Source: Polaromonas sp. OV174 (GTDB lineage Bacteria > Pseudomonadota > Gammaproteobacteria > Burkholderiales > Burkholderiaceae_C). Taken from it: 64,000 nucleotides of DNA. This document shows, piece by piece, positions 41,056 through 48,762 of the stretch. Positions within the stretch are counted from its first letter, which is position 1. Each line of letters begins with the position of its first letter. The stretch covers positions 124,001 through 188,000 of the forward strand of contig NZ_FOKZ01000001.1 in the NCBI RefSeq assembly GCF_900112285.1, read 5' to 3'. A program made the position numbers and the translations under genes. The notes under the pieces were generated by a model. It did not search any database. It worked only from the letters and a program-made list of their open reading frames with translations, and was not told the DNA's origin.

Positions 41056-41086
41056 ATGACCCACACGCTTTCGCGGCGTGTCATCT

Positions 41087-41115
41087 ACAGCCCCTTCACG
41101 GGGCTGTTTTTGTTT
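41087..41115 (+). terminator. Intrinsic terminator after aspS
   Basis: ACAGCCCC (41087-41094) pairs with GGGGCTGT (41100-41107), followed by TTTTTGTTT. A second imperfect hairpin (ATGACCCACACGC...GCGTGTCAT, 41056-41084) immediately precedes it. Clear end of the aspS transcript. Confidence 0.88.
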
Positions 41116-41159
41116 GGCTGTGCCATCAGCGCTTGCCACTAGCGCAAAGGAGGCGGTTT

Positions 41160-41606
41160 GTGAGCATGTTCAAGATCCCCGAGTCGGTGCTGGTCGTCAT
41201 TTACACGCCGCAGCTTGAGGTGCTGCTGATAGAGCGTGCCGGCCAGCCCGGTTTCTGGCAAAGCGTGACGGGCTCCAAGGACAGCCTGGACGAGCCCGCC
41301 CGGCAGACGGCGCTGCGCGAGGTGCAAGAGGAAACCGGCATTGTCGCCACGGCGGACCGCTTGCACGACTGGGCCTTGACCAACATCTACGAGATCTACC
41401 CAGTCTGGCGCCACCGTTATGCGCCTGGGGTCACGCACAACACCGAGCAGGTGTTTGGCCTGTGCCTGCCCGGCCCTTGCCAGGTGAGCCTGAACCCGCG
41501 CGAGCACACGGCCTGGCAGTGGTTGCCGCATGACGCCGCCGCCGATTTGTGTTTCTCGCCGTCCAATGCGGAAGCGATCTTGCTGCTGCCGCGCTTCATG
41601 GCTTGA
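41160..41606 (+). CDS. nudB: Nudix hydrolase NudB-like (dihydroneopterin triphosphate diphosphatase)
   Basis: NudB removes pyrophosphate from dihydroneopterin triphosphate, the step after FolE in folate synthesis; folE is 1.6 kb downstream. The Nudix region is about 38-61 (GSKDSLDEPARQTALREVQE then ETGI), and the N-terminus IPESVLVVIYTPQLEVLLIE is NudB-like. I chose the GTG at 41160, well spaced from AAAGGAGG, giving 148 residues; ATG 41166 is possible. The short spacing from the Nudix glycine to the first glutamate differs slightly from the strict consensus, as in other NudB proteins. Confidence 0.85.
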   Translation: MSMFKIPESVLVVIYTPQLEVLLIERAGQPGFWQSVTGSKDSLDEPARQTALREVQEETGIVATADRLHDWALTNIYEIYPVWRHRYAPGVTHNTEQVFGLCLPGPCQVSLNPREHTAWQWLPHDAAADLCFSPSNAEAILLLPRFMA

Positions 41607-41621
41607 GGGCCAGACGCTGTT

Positions 41622-41645
41622 GATGGGCGCCGAGCAGTGCCCATC
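41622..41645. repeat. Stem-loop after nudB
   Basis: GATGGGC (41622-41628) pairs with GCCCATC (41639-41645), with a 10-base loop and no T-tract. It lies in the gap between nudB and the cardiolipin synthase gene. Role unknown. Confidence 0.4.
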
Positions 41646-41726
41646 CGTGCCAGATTGAGACAGGAGGGGTCTTGCGCCAGCCCTTCGGGCAGCGTCGGAT
41701 AGGCAAATGTCGGGTGTTGGGTTTAA

Positions 41727-43013
41727 ATGGACGCATCTCCAGTCACCCATCACACGACCACCTGCCACCCACCCATGCCCCCACTCCAGAAGTCCGAAGC
41801 GCTGCAATTGCTCCAGGGTGGGCAGGCGCTCTTCCCGGCACTGATCAAGGCTTTTGATGCTGCGACAACCTGGATACAGCTGGAAACCTACATTTTTGAC
41901 TTTCACGGCGCCGGCGCGGATGTGGCCGAGGCCCTGGTGCGAGCGGCGCAGCGCGGGGTGATGGTGCAGGTGCTGGTGGATGCGATTGGCACAGACCCCT
42001 TGCCGGCCGCCTGGGAGAAGAAATTCAGCGACGCGGGTGTCGAGTGGTTCCGCTATTCACCGCTGACGGGCTTGCTCGGCTGGCTGGTGCCGGAGCGCTG
42101 GCGCCGCTTGCACCGCAAGCTGTGCGTGGTGGACCAGCGCATGGTGTTTTGCGGCGGCATCAACGTGCTGGATGATTTTTACGACCCCAACCATGGCCAG
42201 CTGCAGGCACCGCGCTTTGATTTTTCCGTGGCCGTGACGGGCGGGCCGGTGACCGCCGACGCGGCCGAGGCCGTGGCCCTGCTCTGGTGGCGCGTTCAGG
42301 CCGGCTACAGCGCGCGCATGCGCCATCTCAGCGACGCCTGGGAAAGCTTCAAGGCCGCCGGTTACGGTGGCCGCACCGACACCCGGCGGCTCGCCAATCC
42401 GGCGCTGGGCGCGCGTGCCGCGCCAGCCGGCGTACCCTTTCCCAGGGCGGCGCTGGTATTGCGCGACAACCTGCGCAATCGCGCCAGCATAGAGCGCGCT
42501 TACCGCAAGGCGATTGGCCGGGCCAGGCGCGAAGTGATCATTGCCAATGCCTATTTCCTGCCCGGCGGCAAGCTGCGCCGTGCCCTGATACGTGCGGCCA
42601 AACGCGGCGTGCGTGTGACCTTGCTGCTGCAGGGCCGTTACGAATACTTCATGCAATACCACGCGGCGCGGCCGGTGTATGGCGCGCTGCTGGCCGCGGG
42701 GGTGGAAATCCATGAATACGAAACCAGTTTTCTTCATGCCAAGGTGGCGGTGGTGGACGGGCATTGGGCAACGGTGGGCTCGTCCAACCTTGACCCGCTA
42801 AGCCTGCTGCTGGCGCGCGAGGCCAATGTGGTGATAGATGACAAGGCCTTTGCCGAAGACCTGCGGGGCCGCTTGTTACAGGCCATGGCCGCTCAGGGGC
42901 ACCGTATTGATCCCGCCACCTACAGTCGGCGGCCCCTGGGTCTGCGTCTGCAGGGCTGGGTGGCTTACACCCTGGTCCGACTGGCGCTGCTGGTGGCCGG
43001 CCAGCGTTATTGA
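41727..43013 (+). CDS. Cardiolipin synthase (ClsB-like, phospholipase D family)
   Basis: The protein belongs to the two-HKD phospholipase D superfamily and probably joins phosphatidylglycerol units to cardiolipin. HKD1 is His129-x-Lys131-x4-Asp136 (LHRKLCVVD), and HKD2 is His337-x-Lys339-x4-Asp344 (LHAKVAVVD, then GSSNLDPLSLLLAREANV). There are no N-terminal membrane helices, which fits ClsB (YbhO) rather than ClsA. Start uncertain: ATG 41727 gives 428 residues, ATG 41775 gives 412; neither has a clear ribosome site. Substrate assignment is by family. Confidence 0.88.
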   Translation: MDASPVTHHTTTCHPPMPPLQKSEALQLLQGGQALFPALIKAFDAATTWIQLETYIFDFHGAGADVAEALVRAAQRGVMVQVLVDAIGTDPLPAAWEKKFSDAGVEWFRYSPLTGLLGWLVPERWRRLHRKLCVVDQRMVFCGGINVLDDFYDPNHGQLQAPRFDFSVAVTGGPVTADAAEAVALLWWRVQAGYSARMRHLSDAWESFKAAGYGGRTDTRRLANPALGARAAPAGVPFPRAALVLRDNLRNRASIERAYRKAIGRARREVIIANAYFLPGGKLRRALIRAAKRGVRVTLLLQGRYEYFMQYHAARPVYGALLAAGVEIHEYETSFLHAKVAVVDGHWATVGSSNLDPLSLLLAREANVVIDDKAFAEDLRGRLLQAMAAQGHRIDPATYSRRPLGLRLQGWVAYTLVRLALLVAGQRY

Positions 43014-43061
43014 GCGGGCGCCGCCATAGAGGTGTTTTACTTGCGTCAGCAAGCGCGATGA

Positions 43062-43118
43062 TTGCTATTAAATTAATAGCTATTGCCGCCCGTGGCGTAA
43101 GCGCTAGCGGCCTAAAAT
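43062..43118 (+). repeat. Dispersed ~55-bp repeat, copy A (before folE)
   Basis: Plus-strand copy: TTGCTATTAAATTAATAGCT, then ATTGCCGCCCGTGG and AAGCGCTAGCGGCCTAAAAT. The head is a near-perfect palindrome (GCTATTAAATTAATAGC). It lies in the cls-folE gap, about 55 bp before folE. Confidence 0.8.
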
Positions 43119-43170
43119 GGTCTTAATCCCGGGCCAAGACCGTTTTGGGTCAGGCTGGTAATATCTGGGC

Positions 43171-43893
43171 ATGCTTATGAAATCCACCACGCCAGCGCAG
43201 GACAGCAGCGACGAAGGTACGCCAGTTTCCGTCAAAATTCGTGAGCGCCTGGCCCTGGCCCGCAAACGCTTCAATGCCAACGACAACATTTCCGAGTTCC
43301 TGCAGCCAGGTGAGTTGGAGAAATTGTTGGATGAGGTGGAAGTCAAGATGCAGGGCGTGCTCGACAGCCTGGTCATAGACACCGTTGGCGACCACAACAC
43401 CAACAACACCGCGCGCCGCGTGGCCAAGATGTACCTCAACGAAGTGTTCAAGGGCCGCTATGTGCAGCCGCCCGCCATCACCGAGTTCCCCAACGCCGAG
43501 CATCTCAACGAGCTGATGATCGTCGGTCCGATTACCGTGCGCAGTGCCTGCTCGCACCATTTCGTCCCGGTGATAGGCAAGATCTGGATTGGCGTCATGC
43601 CCAACGAGCACACCAATGTGATCGGCCTGTCCAAATACGCCCGTCTGGCCGAGTGGGTAATGGGGCGGCCGCAAATCCAGGAAGAGGCGGTGGTGCAACT
43701 GGCCGACCTGATCATGGAAAAAACCCAGCCCGACGGCCTGGCCATCGTGATGGAAGCCAGCCACTACTGCATGGCTTGGCGCGGCGTCAAGGACATGGAC
43801 AGCAAGATGATCAATTCGGTCATGCGCGGCGTGTTCCTGAAGGACCCGACGCTGCGCCGTGAGTTTCTCGCCCTCATTCCACGGAAAGGTTAA
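43171..43893 (+). CDS. folE: GTP cyclohydrolase I
   Basis: FolE converts GTP to dihydroneopterin triphosphate, first step of folate/tetrahydrobiopterin synthesis. Zinc ligands lie in SACSHHFVPV and ASHYCMAWRG; GPITVRSACSHH and RLAEWVMGRPQIQEE are family signatures. The protein has 240 residues, about 20 longer than E. coli, with a short N-terminal extension. Start ATG 43171, or two codons later at 43177. nudB acts on its product and lies upstream. The BLUF gene begins 4 bp after the stop. Confidence 0.95.
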   Translation: MLMKSTTPAQDSSDEGTPVSVKIRERLALARKRFNANDNISEFLQPGELEKLLDEVEVKMQGVLDSLVIDTVGDHNTNNTARRVAKMYLNEVFKGRYVQPPAITEFPNAEHLNELMIVGPITVRSACSHHFVPVIGKIWIGVMPNEHTNVIGLSKYARLAEWVMGRPQIQEEAVVQLADLIMEKTQPDGLAIVMEASHYCMAWRGVKDMDSKMINSVMRGVFLKDPTLRREFLALIPRKG

Positions 43894-43897
43894 TCCC

Positions 43898-44320
43898 ATG
43901 TTAGTTCGCCTGCTCTATGCCAGCCGCGCCGTGGATACCAGCCCGGGTGCCATAGAGGCCATCCTGGCCCAGTCGCGCCAGTACAACCCGACCTGCGGCA
44001 TCACCGGCATTCTTTGCTACGGCGGCGGCATTTTCCTGCAGGCCATTGAAGGCGGCCGCATGGCGGTCAGCGACTTGTACGGCCATATCCAGCGCGATTC
44101 GCGTCACAAGGACGTGGCCTTGCTGCATTACGAAGAAATTTCGGAGCGTCGCTTTGGCGGCTGGACCATGGGCCAGGTCAACCTGCTCAAGCTGAATCAC
44201 TCCATCTTGCTGAAGTATTCGGAAAAGCCAGAGCTCGACCCTTATGCGGTGTCGGGCAAGGTGTCGCTGGCGCTGCTGGAAGAGTTGATGGCCACGGCCG
44301 CCATCATTGGCCGCGCCTGA
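43898..44320 (+). CDS. Short BLUF-domain blue-light receptor
   Basis: BLUF domains bind FAD and rearrange hydrogen bonds on blue light. The key residues are all present with the spacing of AppA: Tyr7 (LLYAS), Asn30, Gln48 (IFLQAIEG), Trp89 and Met91 (GGWTMG). At 140 residues it has only the BLUF core and about 40 C-terminal helical residues. There is no EAL, GGDEF or cyclase domain, so output must come through a partner. It begins 4 bp after folE, probably on the same transcript; no partner protein is evident nearby. Start ATG 43898. Confidence 0.9.
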   Translation: MLVRLLYASRAVDTSPGAIEAILAQSRQYNPTCGITGILCYGGGIFLQAIEGGRMAVSDLYGHIQRDSRHKDVALLHYEEISERRFGGWTMGQVNLLKLNHSILLKYSEKPELDPYAVSGKVSLALLEELMATAAIIGRA

Positions 44321-44416
44321 AAATATCTGCCAAAACCGTCGCGCAGGCCTTCGCTGCCTGCGTGGCACCCGCAAGCGCCCTGACGCCTGCATGCTGCTTT
44401 TCCCCTACGCTTTTCC

Positions 44417-45298
44417 ATGTCCTTTAACGCTCTTGCCCTGGTGCTGATTGCCGGGCTGATTCACGCCTGCTGGAATATCGCCGCCAAAAAGGCCGGCGGC
44501 GATGCGCGCTTCGCGACCTTCACCGGCCTGGTGATGGCGGTGGTGTGGGCGCCGCTGGGCATCTGGCTGGGCATAGAAGAGTTGCCGCGCTGGGGGCTGA
44601 CGGAGTGGCTGGTGCTGTGCGCCAGCGCGCTGCTGCACACCGTCTATTACGTGACCTTGCTGCGCGGCTACCGCAAGGCCGATCTCACCGTGGTCTATCC
44701 GCTGGCCCGCGGCTCGGGGCCGCTGCTGTCCTCGCTGGTCGCGGTGGTGTTGCTGGGCGAGCAGATTTCCGCGCTGGGCCTGGCGGGCATTGCCGGCGTG
44801 GTCGGCGGCGTTTTTCTGATTGCCGGAGGTCCGGGCTTGTGGCGTGCCTCACATGAGCCGTCCAAGCGTCAGCGGGTGCGCAAGGGCATGATTTACGGCT
44901 TGCTGACCGGCGCCTTTATCGCCAGCTATACGGTGGTGGATGGCTATGCGGTCAAGCTGCTGTTGATGTCGCCCATACTGCTCGACTACATCGGCAACTT
45001 CGTGCGTCTGGTGTTTTTGCTGCCTACGGTTTTGCGCGATGTGCCAGCGGCTGCGGTGCTCTGGCGCCGTCAATGGAAATATGCCCTGGTGGTCGGCATC
45101 ATCAGTCCCGTCTCTTATGTGCTGGTGTTGTATGCCATGAAGACCGCGCCGCTGTCGCATGTCGCGCCGGCGCGTGAGGTTTCCATGCTGTTTGCGGCGC
45201 TGCTGGGCGGGCATTTGCTGGGCGAGGGCGAGCGCAAGCTGCGCCTGCTGGGCGCCGCCTGCATAGGCGCCGGCGTGATGGCGCTGGCCTTGGGTTGA
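44417..45298 (+). CDS. EamA/DMT-superfamily transporter
   Basis: A 293-residue protein of ten hydrophobic segments, arranged as two five-helix EamA repeats (about 5-137 and 155-290). Members of the drug/metabolite transporter superfamily export amino acids, sugars or drugs; the substrate is unknown. The conserved charged and Pro/Gly positions (YPLARGSGPLLSSLVAVVLL, AGIAGVVGGVFLIAGG) fit the family. Start ATG 44417. The next gene begins 11 bp after the stop. Confidence 0.88.
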   Translation: MSFNALALVLIAGLIHACWNIAAKKAGGDARFATFTGLVMAVVWAPLGIWLGIEELPRWGLTEWLVLCASALLHTVYYVTLLRGYRKADLTVVYPLARGSGPLLSSLVAVVLLGEQISALGLAGIAGVVGGVFLIAGGPGLWRASHEPSKRQRVRKGMIYGLLTGAFIASYTVVDGYAVKLLLMSPILLDYIGNFVRLVFLLPTVLRDVPAAAVLWRRQWKYALVVGIISPVSYVLVLYAMKTAPLSHVAPAREVSMLFAALLGGHLLGEGERKLRLLGAACIGAGVMALALG

Positions 45299-45309
45299 GG
45301 TGGGCGGCG

Positions 45310-46128
45310 ATGAGCTCCGAACTTTTGGTGGGCTGCGACTTCTCCAGCAGCCCCAGCCGCCGCAAGCCGATTGTGCTGGCCCAGGGTTCGGCCGCCAAGG
45401 GGCGGGTGCTGCTGGCCGGGCTTGAGCGTATCGAATCGCTGGACGGTTTTGAGCAGTGGCTGCGCCAGCCGTGTGCCTGGATCGGGGCCTTTGATTTTCC
45501 CTTTGGCCTGCCGCGCGAACTGGTGGCGCAACTGGCCTGGCCCGAGGCCTGGCCAGATCTGATCCGCCATTACGCGGCCCTGAGTCGGCTCCAGATTCGC
45601 GACACCTTTGCCGCCTTTTGCGATGCGCGCCCGGTCGGGCAAAAGTTTGCGCACCGCGCCACCGACATCCCCGCCGGCTCCAGCCCCTCCATGAAATGGG
45701 TCAATCCGCCCTTGGCCTATATGCTGCACGCCGGCGTGCCGCGCCTGCTGGCGGCCGGCGTACATCTGCCTGGCCTGCACCAGGGGGATGGCCAGCGCGT
45801 CGCGCTGGAAGGCTACCCAGGCTTGCTGGCGCGCGAAATTCTGGGCCAGCGCTCCTATAAAAGCGACGACAAGGCGAAACAGACGCCAGAGCGCCTGATT
45901 GCACGCAAGGACTTGATCACCGCGCTGGAACACGGACAGTCGCGGCTGGGCCTGCGCCTGAAGCTGAGCCACGCCCAGCGCGACGCCCTGGTTGACGATG
46001 CCAGCGGCGACAGCTTGGACGCCGTGCTGTGCCTGTTGCAGGCGGCTTGGGCGCAGCAGCAGGGCGCCCCGCGCTATGGCTTGCCAGCGGCCATGGACCC
46101 GTTGGAAGGCTGGATTGTGACGGCCTGA
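45310..46128 (+). CDS. DUF429 domain protein
   Basis: A 272-residue protein of the DUF429 family, which has an RNase H/actin-like fold predicted to bind nucleotides or nucleic acid. The N-terminal acidic motif LVGCDFSSSPSRRKPIV and the internal AFDFPFGLPRELV are typical; a C-terminal DASGDSLDAVLCLLQAAW provides another conserved acidic patch. No verified function. Start ATG 45310 with a GAGG-containing site; the frame is open five codons earlier. It follows the transporter closely. Confidence 0.8.
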   Translation: MSSELLVGCDFSSSPSRRKPIVLAQGSAAKGRVLLAGLERIESLDGFEQWLRQPCAWIGAFDFPFGLPRELVAQLAWPEAWPDLIRHYAALSRLQIRDTFAAFCDARPVGQKFAHRATDIPAGSSPSMKWVNPPLAYMLHAGVPRLLAAGVHLPGLHQGDGQRVALEGYPGLLAREILGQRSYKSDDKAKQTPERLIARKDLITALEHGQSRLGLRLKLSHAQRDALVDDASGDSLDAVLCLLQAAWAQQQGAPRYGLPAAMDPLEGWIVTA

Positions 46129-46187
46129 GGTGACTTGCGGTCACTGATCGCAGGCCTGGGCTGGCCAAGGATGATTGGCTATCGATG

Positions 46188-46203
46188 CTGTTGATTTGTA
46201 CAG
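46188..46203 (+). promoter_or_regulatory. LexA-type SOS box without an intact downstream gene
   Basis: CTGTTGATTTGTACAG fits CTGT-N8-ACAG exactly, the LexA consensus shared by E. coli and betaproteobacteria. It is followed immediately by TATATT (46204-46209), which can serve as a -10 box, so the operator would overlap a promoter. The next frame (46240-46317, 25 codons) ends within a repeat copy. Confidence 0.6.
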
Positions 46204-46239
46204 TATATTGAGGCCATCACTGTCTATCAGGCCACGCTC

Positions 46240-46317
46240 ATGACGCTTCAAGAATATCCGTTGACATCGCCACCAGTCTTGCTGGCCGAGTCACTGGCGT
46301 TATTAAGGACGATTTAG
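46240..46317 (+). other. 25-codon frame downstream of the LexA box, possibly a truncated gene
   Basis: ATG 46240 opens MTLQEYPLTSPPVLLAESLA followed by LLRTI and a TAG at 46315. The TAG is formed by the first bases of the repeat copy that begins at 46312, so the frame may have been cut by the repeat. No clear ribosome site. It could be a small SOS peptide, the start of a lost gene or chance. Confidence 0.3.
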
Positions 46318-46366
46318 GCCTCTAGCCCAATCAGGTCAAGCGCCAAACGCTATTGATTCCATAGTA
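46312..46366 (-). repeat. Dispersed ~55-bp repeat, copy F (directly before the nuclease start)
   Basis: On the minus strand: TTTACTATGGAATCAATAGC, then GTTTGGCGCTTGACCTGATT and GGGCTAGAGGCCTAAATC. The copy ends one base before the nuclease ATG, so the leader of that gene is made of repeat sequence. Confidence 0.8.
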
Positions 46367-46367
46367 A

Positions 46368-46907
46368 ATGAAAAGCCAACGACTGCTTTGCAAGGTCCAA
46401 GCATTGGCGCTGTTTGGCTGTACCCTGCTGTTGGCCTGGGGTGCGCCGGCCTGGTCGGCCGCAGCGCTGCCGGCGAAGTGGTCGGGTGTGGTGACCCAGG
46501 TGCTGGACGGCGACACCGTTCAGGTGCGCCCGTCCGGTGGCGGCAAGCCGGTCAGGGTTCGTATCGATGGCATTGACGCGCCCGAGATTTGCCAGACTGG
46601 GGGCTATTTGTCGCGCGACGCGCTCAAGCGCCGAAGCTTGGGCCAGCGCGTGATGGTTCATGGCAGGCGCCATGATGACTATGGTCGCCTGCTGGCGCGG
46701 ATTGTGTTGAAGGGTGAGGACCAGGGACAGTGGATGGTCGCGCAAGGGCTGGCCTGGTCTTATCGCTATCGTGGCCATGCTGGCCCCTATGCTTTGCAGC
46801 AAGGCCGGGCGCAGGCGGCGCAGCGCGGCTTGTTCTCGCCAACTGGTGCGGCGCCTGCCATTCACCCACGCGTGTTTCGACAACAGCACGGTAGCTGCTA
46901 CTTTTAG
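46368..46907 (+). CDS. Secreted thermonuclease-family (SNase) nuclease
   Basis: This 179-residue protein has a Sec-type signal (about 1-31, ALFGCTLLLAWGAPAWSAAA) and an SNase fold: VLDGDTVQVRPSG (Ca2+/acid motif), VRVRIDGIDAPEICQ (catalytic Arg and Glu region) and DDYGRLLARIVL (second Arg). It should degrade DNA or RNA in the periplasm or outside. The start ATG 46368 has no recognisable ribosome site; the leader is repeat copy F. The lone LexA-type box 165 bp upstream may act on it. Substrate breadth unknown. Confidence 0.88.
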   Translation: MKSQRLLCKVQALALFGCTLLLAWGAPAWSAAALPAKWSGVVTQVLDGDTVQVRPSGGGKPVRVRIDGIDAPEICQTGGYLSRDALKRRSLGQRVMVHGRRHDDYGRLLARIVLKGEDQGQWMVAQGLAWSYRYRGHAGPYALQQGRAQAAQRGLFSPTGAAPAIHPRVFRQQHGSCYF

Positions 46908-46957
46908 GTGGCTGACGCCGGGGCCTAGGGTATTTTTCCTACGGCCATTTCGGCCAA

Positions 46958-46979
46958 TGCTGACGTGCTGTCGTCAGCA
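46958..46979. repeat. Perfect stem-loop between the nuclease and BON-lipoprotein genes
   Basis: TGCTGACG (46958-46965) and CGTCAGCA (46972-46979) form an 8-bp stem with a 6-base loop. There is no T-tract. It lies about 115 bp before the BON-lipoprotein start and could be an operator or transcript element. Confidence 0.5.
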
Positions 46980-47092
46980 GACTGGCTAAAGTGAAAACGC
47001 GTGATGTCAGCATCACCGCTTTGAGCCGCACGCTGTGCCTGTTTGAGAGGCGGCGAGGCGTGTGTCTATTTTTCACTCCCAGGAGGTTACCC

Positions 47093-47605
47093 ATGAAACA
47101 ACAAGCTTCAAACCATTCGCCAACCCACGGGCTTGACAGCAAGCCACTGCTGGTAATCAGTTCATTGGCCTTGGCGCTGGTCTTGAGTGCCTGCGGCAAG
47201 CAAGATCAGGCTACATCTTCATCAGCAGGTCAGCAAGTTGACTCGGCCATCGCGAAAACCGAGCAGGCCGCCGAGCAAGCCAAGGCCAAAACCGAAAGTA
47301 CCCTGGCCAACGCAGAGGTGGCGCTGAAAGATGCCGCTCAGAAAGCCGAGACAGCGACTAAAGAGGCCGCCAGCCAGGTTGGTGACAAGGTGGATGACAT
47401 GAGCATCACGGCTGCTGTTTCTGCCGGACTGGCCAAAGACCCTGACCTGAGTGCCTTCAAGATCAATGTGGACACAAAAAATGGCGCGGTCACCCTTAAT
47501 GGCACGGCCCCCACAGACGCCGCCCGCGATAAGGCCGGCAGCCTTGCCAAAGCGGTCAAGGGCGTGAACTCGGTGGATAACAAGCTGGTGGTGAACGCAG
47601 GTTAA
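47093..47605 (+). CDS. BON-domain lipoprotein with coiled-coil stalk
   Basis: A 170-residue predicted lipoprotein. The lipobox is LVLSACGK (near residue 40), after a hydrophobic segment LLVISSLALAL. An Ala/Lys/Glu-rich helical stalk (about 55-100, AIAKTEQAAEQAKAKTESTL and on) precedes one BON domain (about 103-168, ITAAVSAGLAKDPDLSAFKI). BON domains bind phospholipid and are found in OsmY-like envelope stress proteins. Start ATG 47093 with a strong AGGAGG site. A second BON lipoprotein is convergent downstream. Confidence 0.87.
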   Translation: MKQQASNHSPTHGLDSKPLLVISSLALALVLSACGKQDQATSSSAGQQVDSAIAKTEQAAEQAKAKTESTLANAEVALKDAAQKAETATKEAASQVGDKVDDMSITAAVSAGLAKDPDLSAFKINVDTKNGAVTLNGTAPTDAARDKAGSLAKAVKGVNSVDNKLVVNAG

Positions 47606-47655
47606 GCCTGCCACTGGCCGGAACCTCTTGGCTCCTGGCCATGCCAGCCCCCATG

Positions 47656-47697
47656 AAAAAGGCAAGTGATGGAAAGTTCCATCGCTTGCCTTTGTTT
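47656..47697. terminator. Bidirectional terminator between the two BON genes
   Basis: GGCAAG-T-GATGGAA (47661-47674) pairs with TTCCATC-G-CTTGCC (47677-47690), with A5 on the left and TTTGTTT on the right. The long stem with tracts on both sides can end transcripts from either convergent gene. Confidence 0.85.
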
Positions 47698-47734
47698 CTG
47701 GCCACTTCAGGTGGCGCAAGTGTGCAAGACGTGC

Positions 47735-48049
47735 TTAAGGACGAACGACGATGTCGTTGCGCACGTTCTTGACGTTCTTCACGCTACGGGCCAGGGACTC
47801 TGCCTGATTTTTCTCGGCCAATGTCTTGGAAAAACCGGACAGCTGAACCGTGCCATTGAGCGTTTCAACGCTGATGGACATGGCTGACACCGTTTTGTCG
47901 CTAACAAACTTGGCCTTGACGGCGGTCGTGATGGCCGCATCGTCAACATAGGCTCCGGCGGTTTCCTGGCCTCGCCCAACGGCACAGCCGCTGCCGATGA
48001 TGGTGATGCCTGCCAGGGCGGCGAATGCAATTGCGCGAGCATATTTCAT
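47735..48049 (-). CDS. BON-domain lipoprotein (OsmY-like)
   Basis: A 104-residue lipoprotein. The signal MKYARAIAFAALAGITIIGS ends in a lipobox (IIGSGCAV), and the rest is a single BON domain (DDAAITTAVKAKFVSDKTVS, then VETLNGTVQLSGF). Start ATG 48049; the frame is open 40 codons upstream without similarity. It forms a minus-strand run with the DUF883 and DUF1328 genes upstream, typical of envelope-stress loci. Ligand unknown. Confidence 0.86.
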   Translation of the reverse strand: MKYARAIAFAALAGITIIGSGCAVGRGQETAGAYVDDAAITTAVKAKFVSDKTVSAMSISVETLNGTVQLSGFSKTLAEKNQAESLARSVKNVKNVRNDIVVRP

Positions 48050-48182
48050 GTTATTTTTCCTTTTTGATTCGATTGAACTGAACTGGTGCAAAGTTGTAAT
48101 AGCTTGTCGATTAACGGCACCACGCTGATCGACCTGCGCCCTTTTTTTAGTCTTTGAAGTCTCGGCCAATCAGCCTGAGCCG

Positions 48183-48512
48183 TCAATAACGGTTTTGACG
48201 ACGCTGGCGTGAACTGGCAATCAGCCAAGCCAGTCCGGCACCCACTGCAGCGGCAATCAGCACCGAGCGCAGGGGCTGGTCGGCCACATAACGTGTGGTG
48301 GCCCGGCTGGCGTGTTTGAGGGATCGTTCTGCGTGGTCCTTGGCGTCCGAGGCCATGTCCAGGCTATGGCGTGCCAGCGATTGCGCTGTTGACGCCAGCT
48401 TGTCCACCACCGGGTCTATGGCTTTGCCGGCGCTTTGCAGCAAGTCGTCGGAGGCATGGCGCATGGCGGGCAGGATGTCACGGGCGGTTTGGGTGGCGCT
48501 ATGTGTATTCAT
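48183..48512 (-). CDS. DUF883/ElaB-YqjD-like membrane-anchored protein
   Basis: A 109-residue protein: long amphipathic helices (about 15-75, with AKDHAERSLKHASRATTRYV) and a C-terminal membrane helix (about 80-101, PLRSVLIAAAVGAGLAWLIA) followed by a basic end SSRQRRQNRY. This matches the YqjD/ElaB (DUF883) group, tail-anchored proteins that bind ribosomes in stationary-phase E. coli. The ribosome link is known for E. coli only. It is part of a minus-strand run of small envelope-stress genes. Confidence 0.8.
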   Translation of the reverse strand: MNTHSATQTARDILPAMRHASDDLLQSAGKAIDPVVDKLASTAQSLARHSLDMASDAKDHAERSLKHASRATTRYVADQPLRSVLIAAAVGAGLAWLIASSRQRRQNRY

Positions 48513-48597
48513 GTTGAGGTCCTTGGCAGGTTGATTGAACGCTTGTGGCGCAATAAAGAGGGTTGGAGGCCGGCAGGCAACTCGCTATCAAGGGCGC

Positions 48598-48762
48598 TCA
48601 GTTCTTTTTGAGCAAGCCCATGACAAAGCTGACGATGGCCATGATCGCGAAGATGAAGAAAAGAATTTTGGCGATCTCAACGGCACCGGCCGCAATACCG
48701 CCAAAGCCGAACACGGCGGCGATCAGTGCGACGATCAGAAAAACAACGGAATAGTGCAACAT
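48598..48762 (-). CDS. DUF1328 small membrane protein (YtjA-like)
   Basis: A 54-residue protein beginning [20 protein letters not shown] and ending KKN. Two hydrophobic helices are joined by [16 protein letters not shown], the hallmark of DUF1328. An AAGGAG site lies 7 bp before the ATG at 48762. Function is unknown; family members are linked by annotation to general stress loci. The neighbouring DUF883 and BON genes on the same strand support expression together. Confidence 0.85.
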   Translation of the reverse strand: MLHYSVVFLIVALIAAVFGFGGIAAGAVEIAKILFFIFAIMAIVSFVMGLLKKN

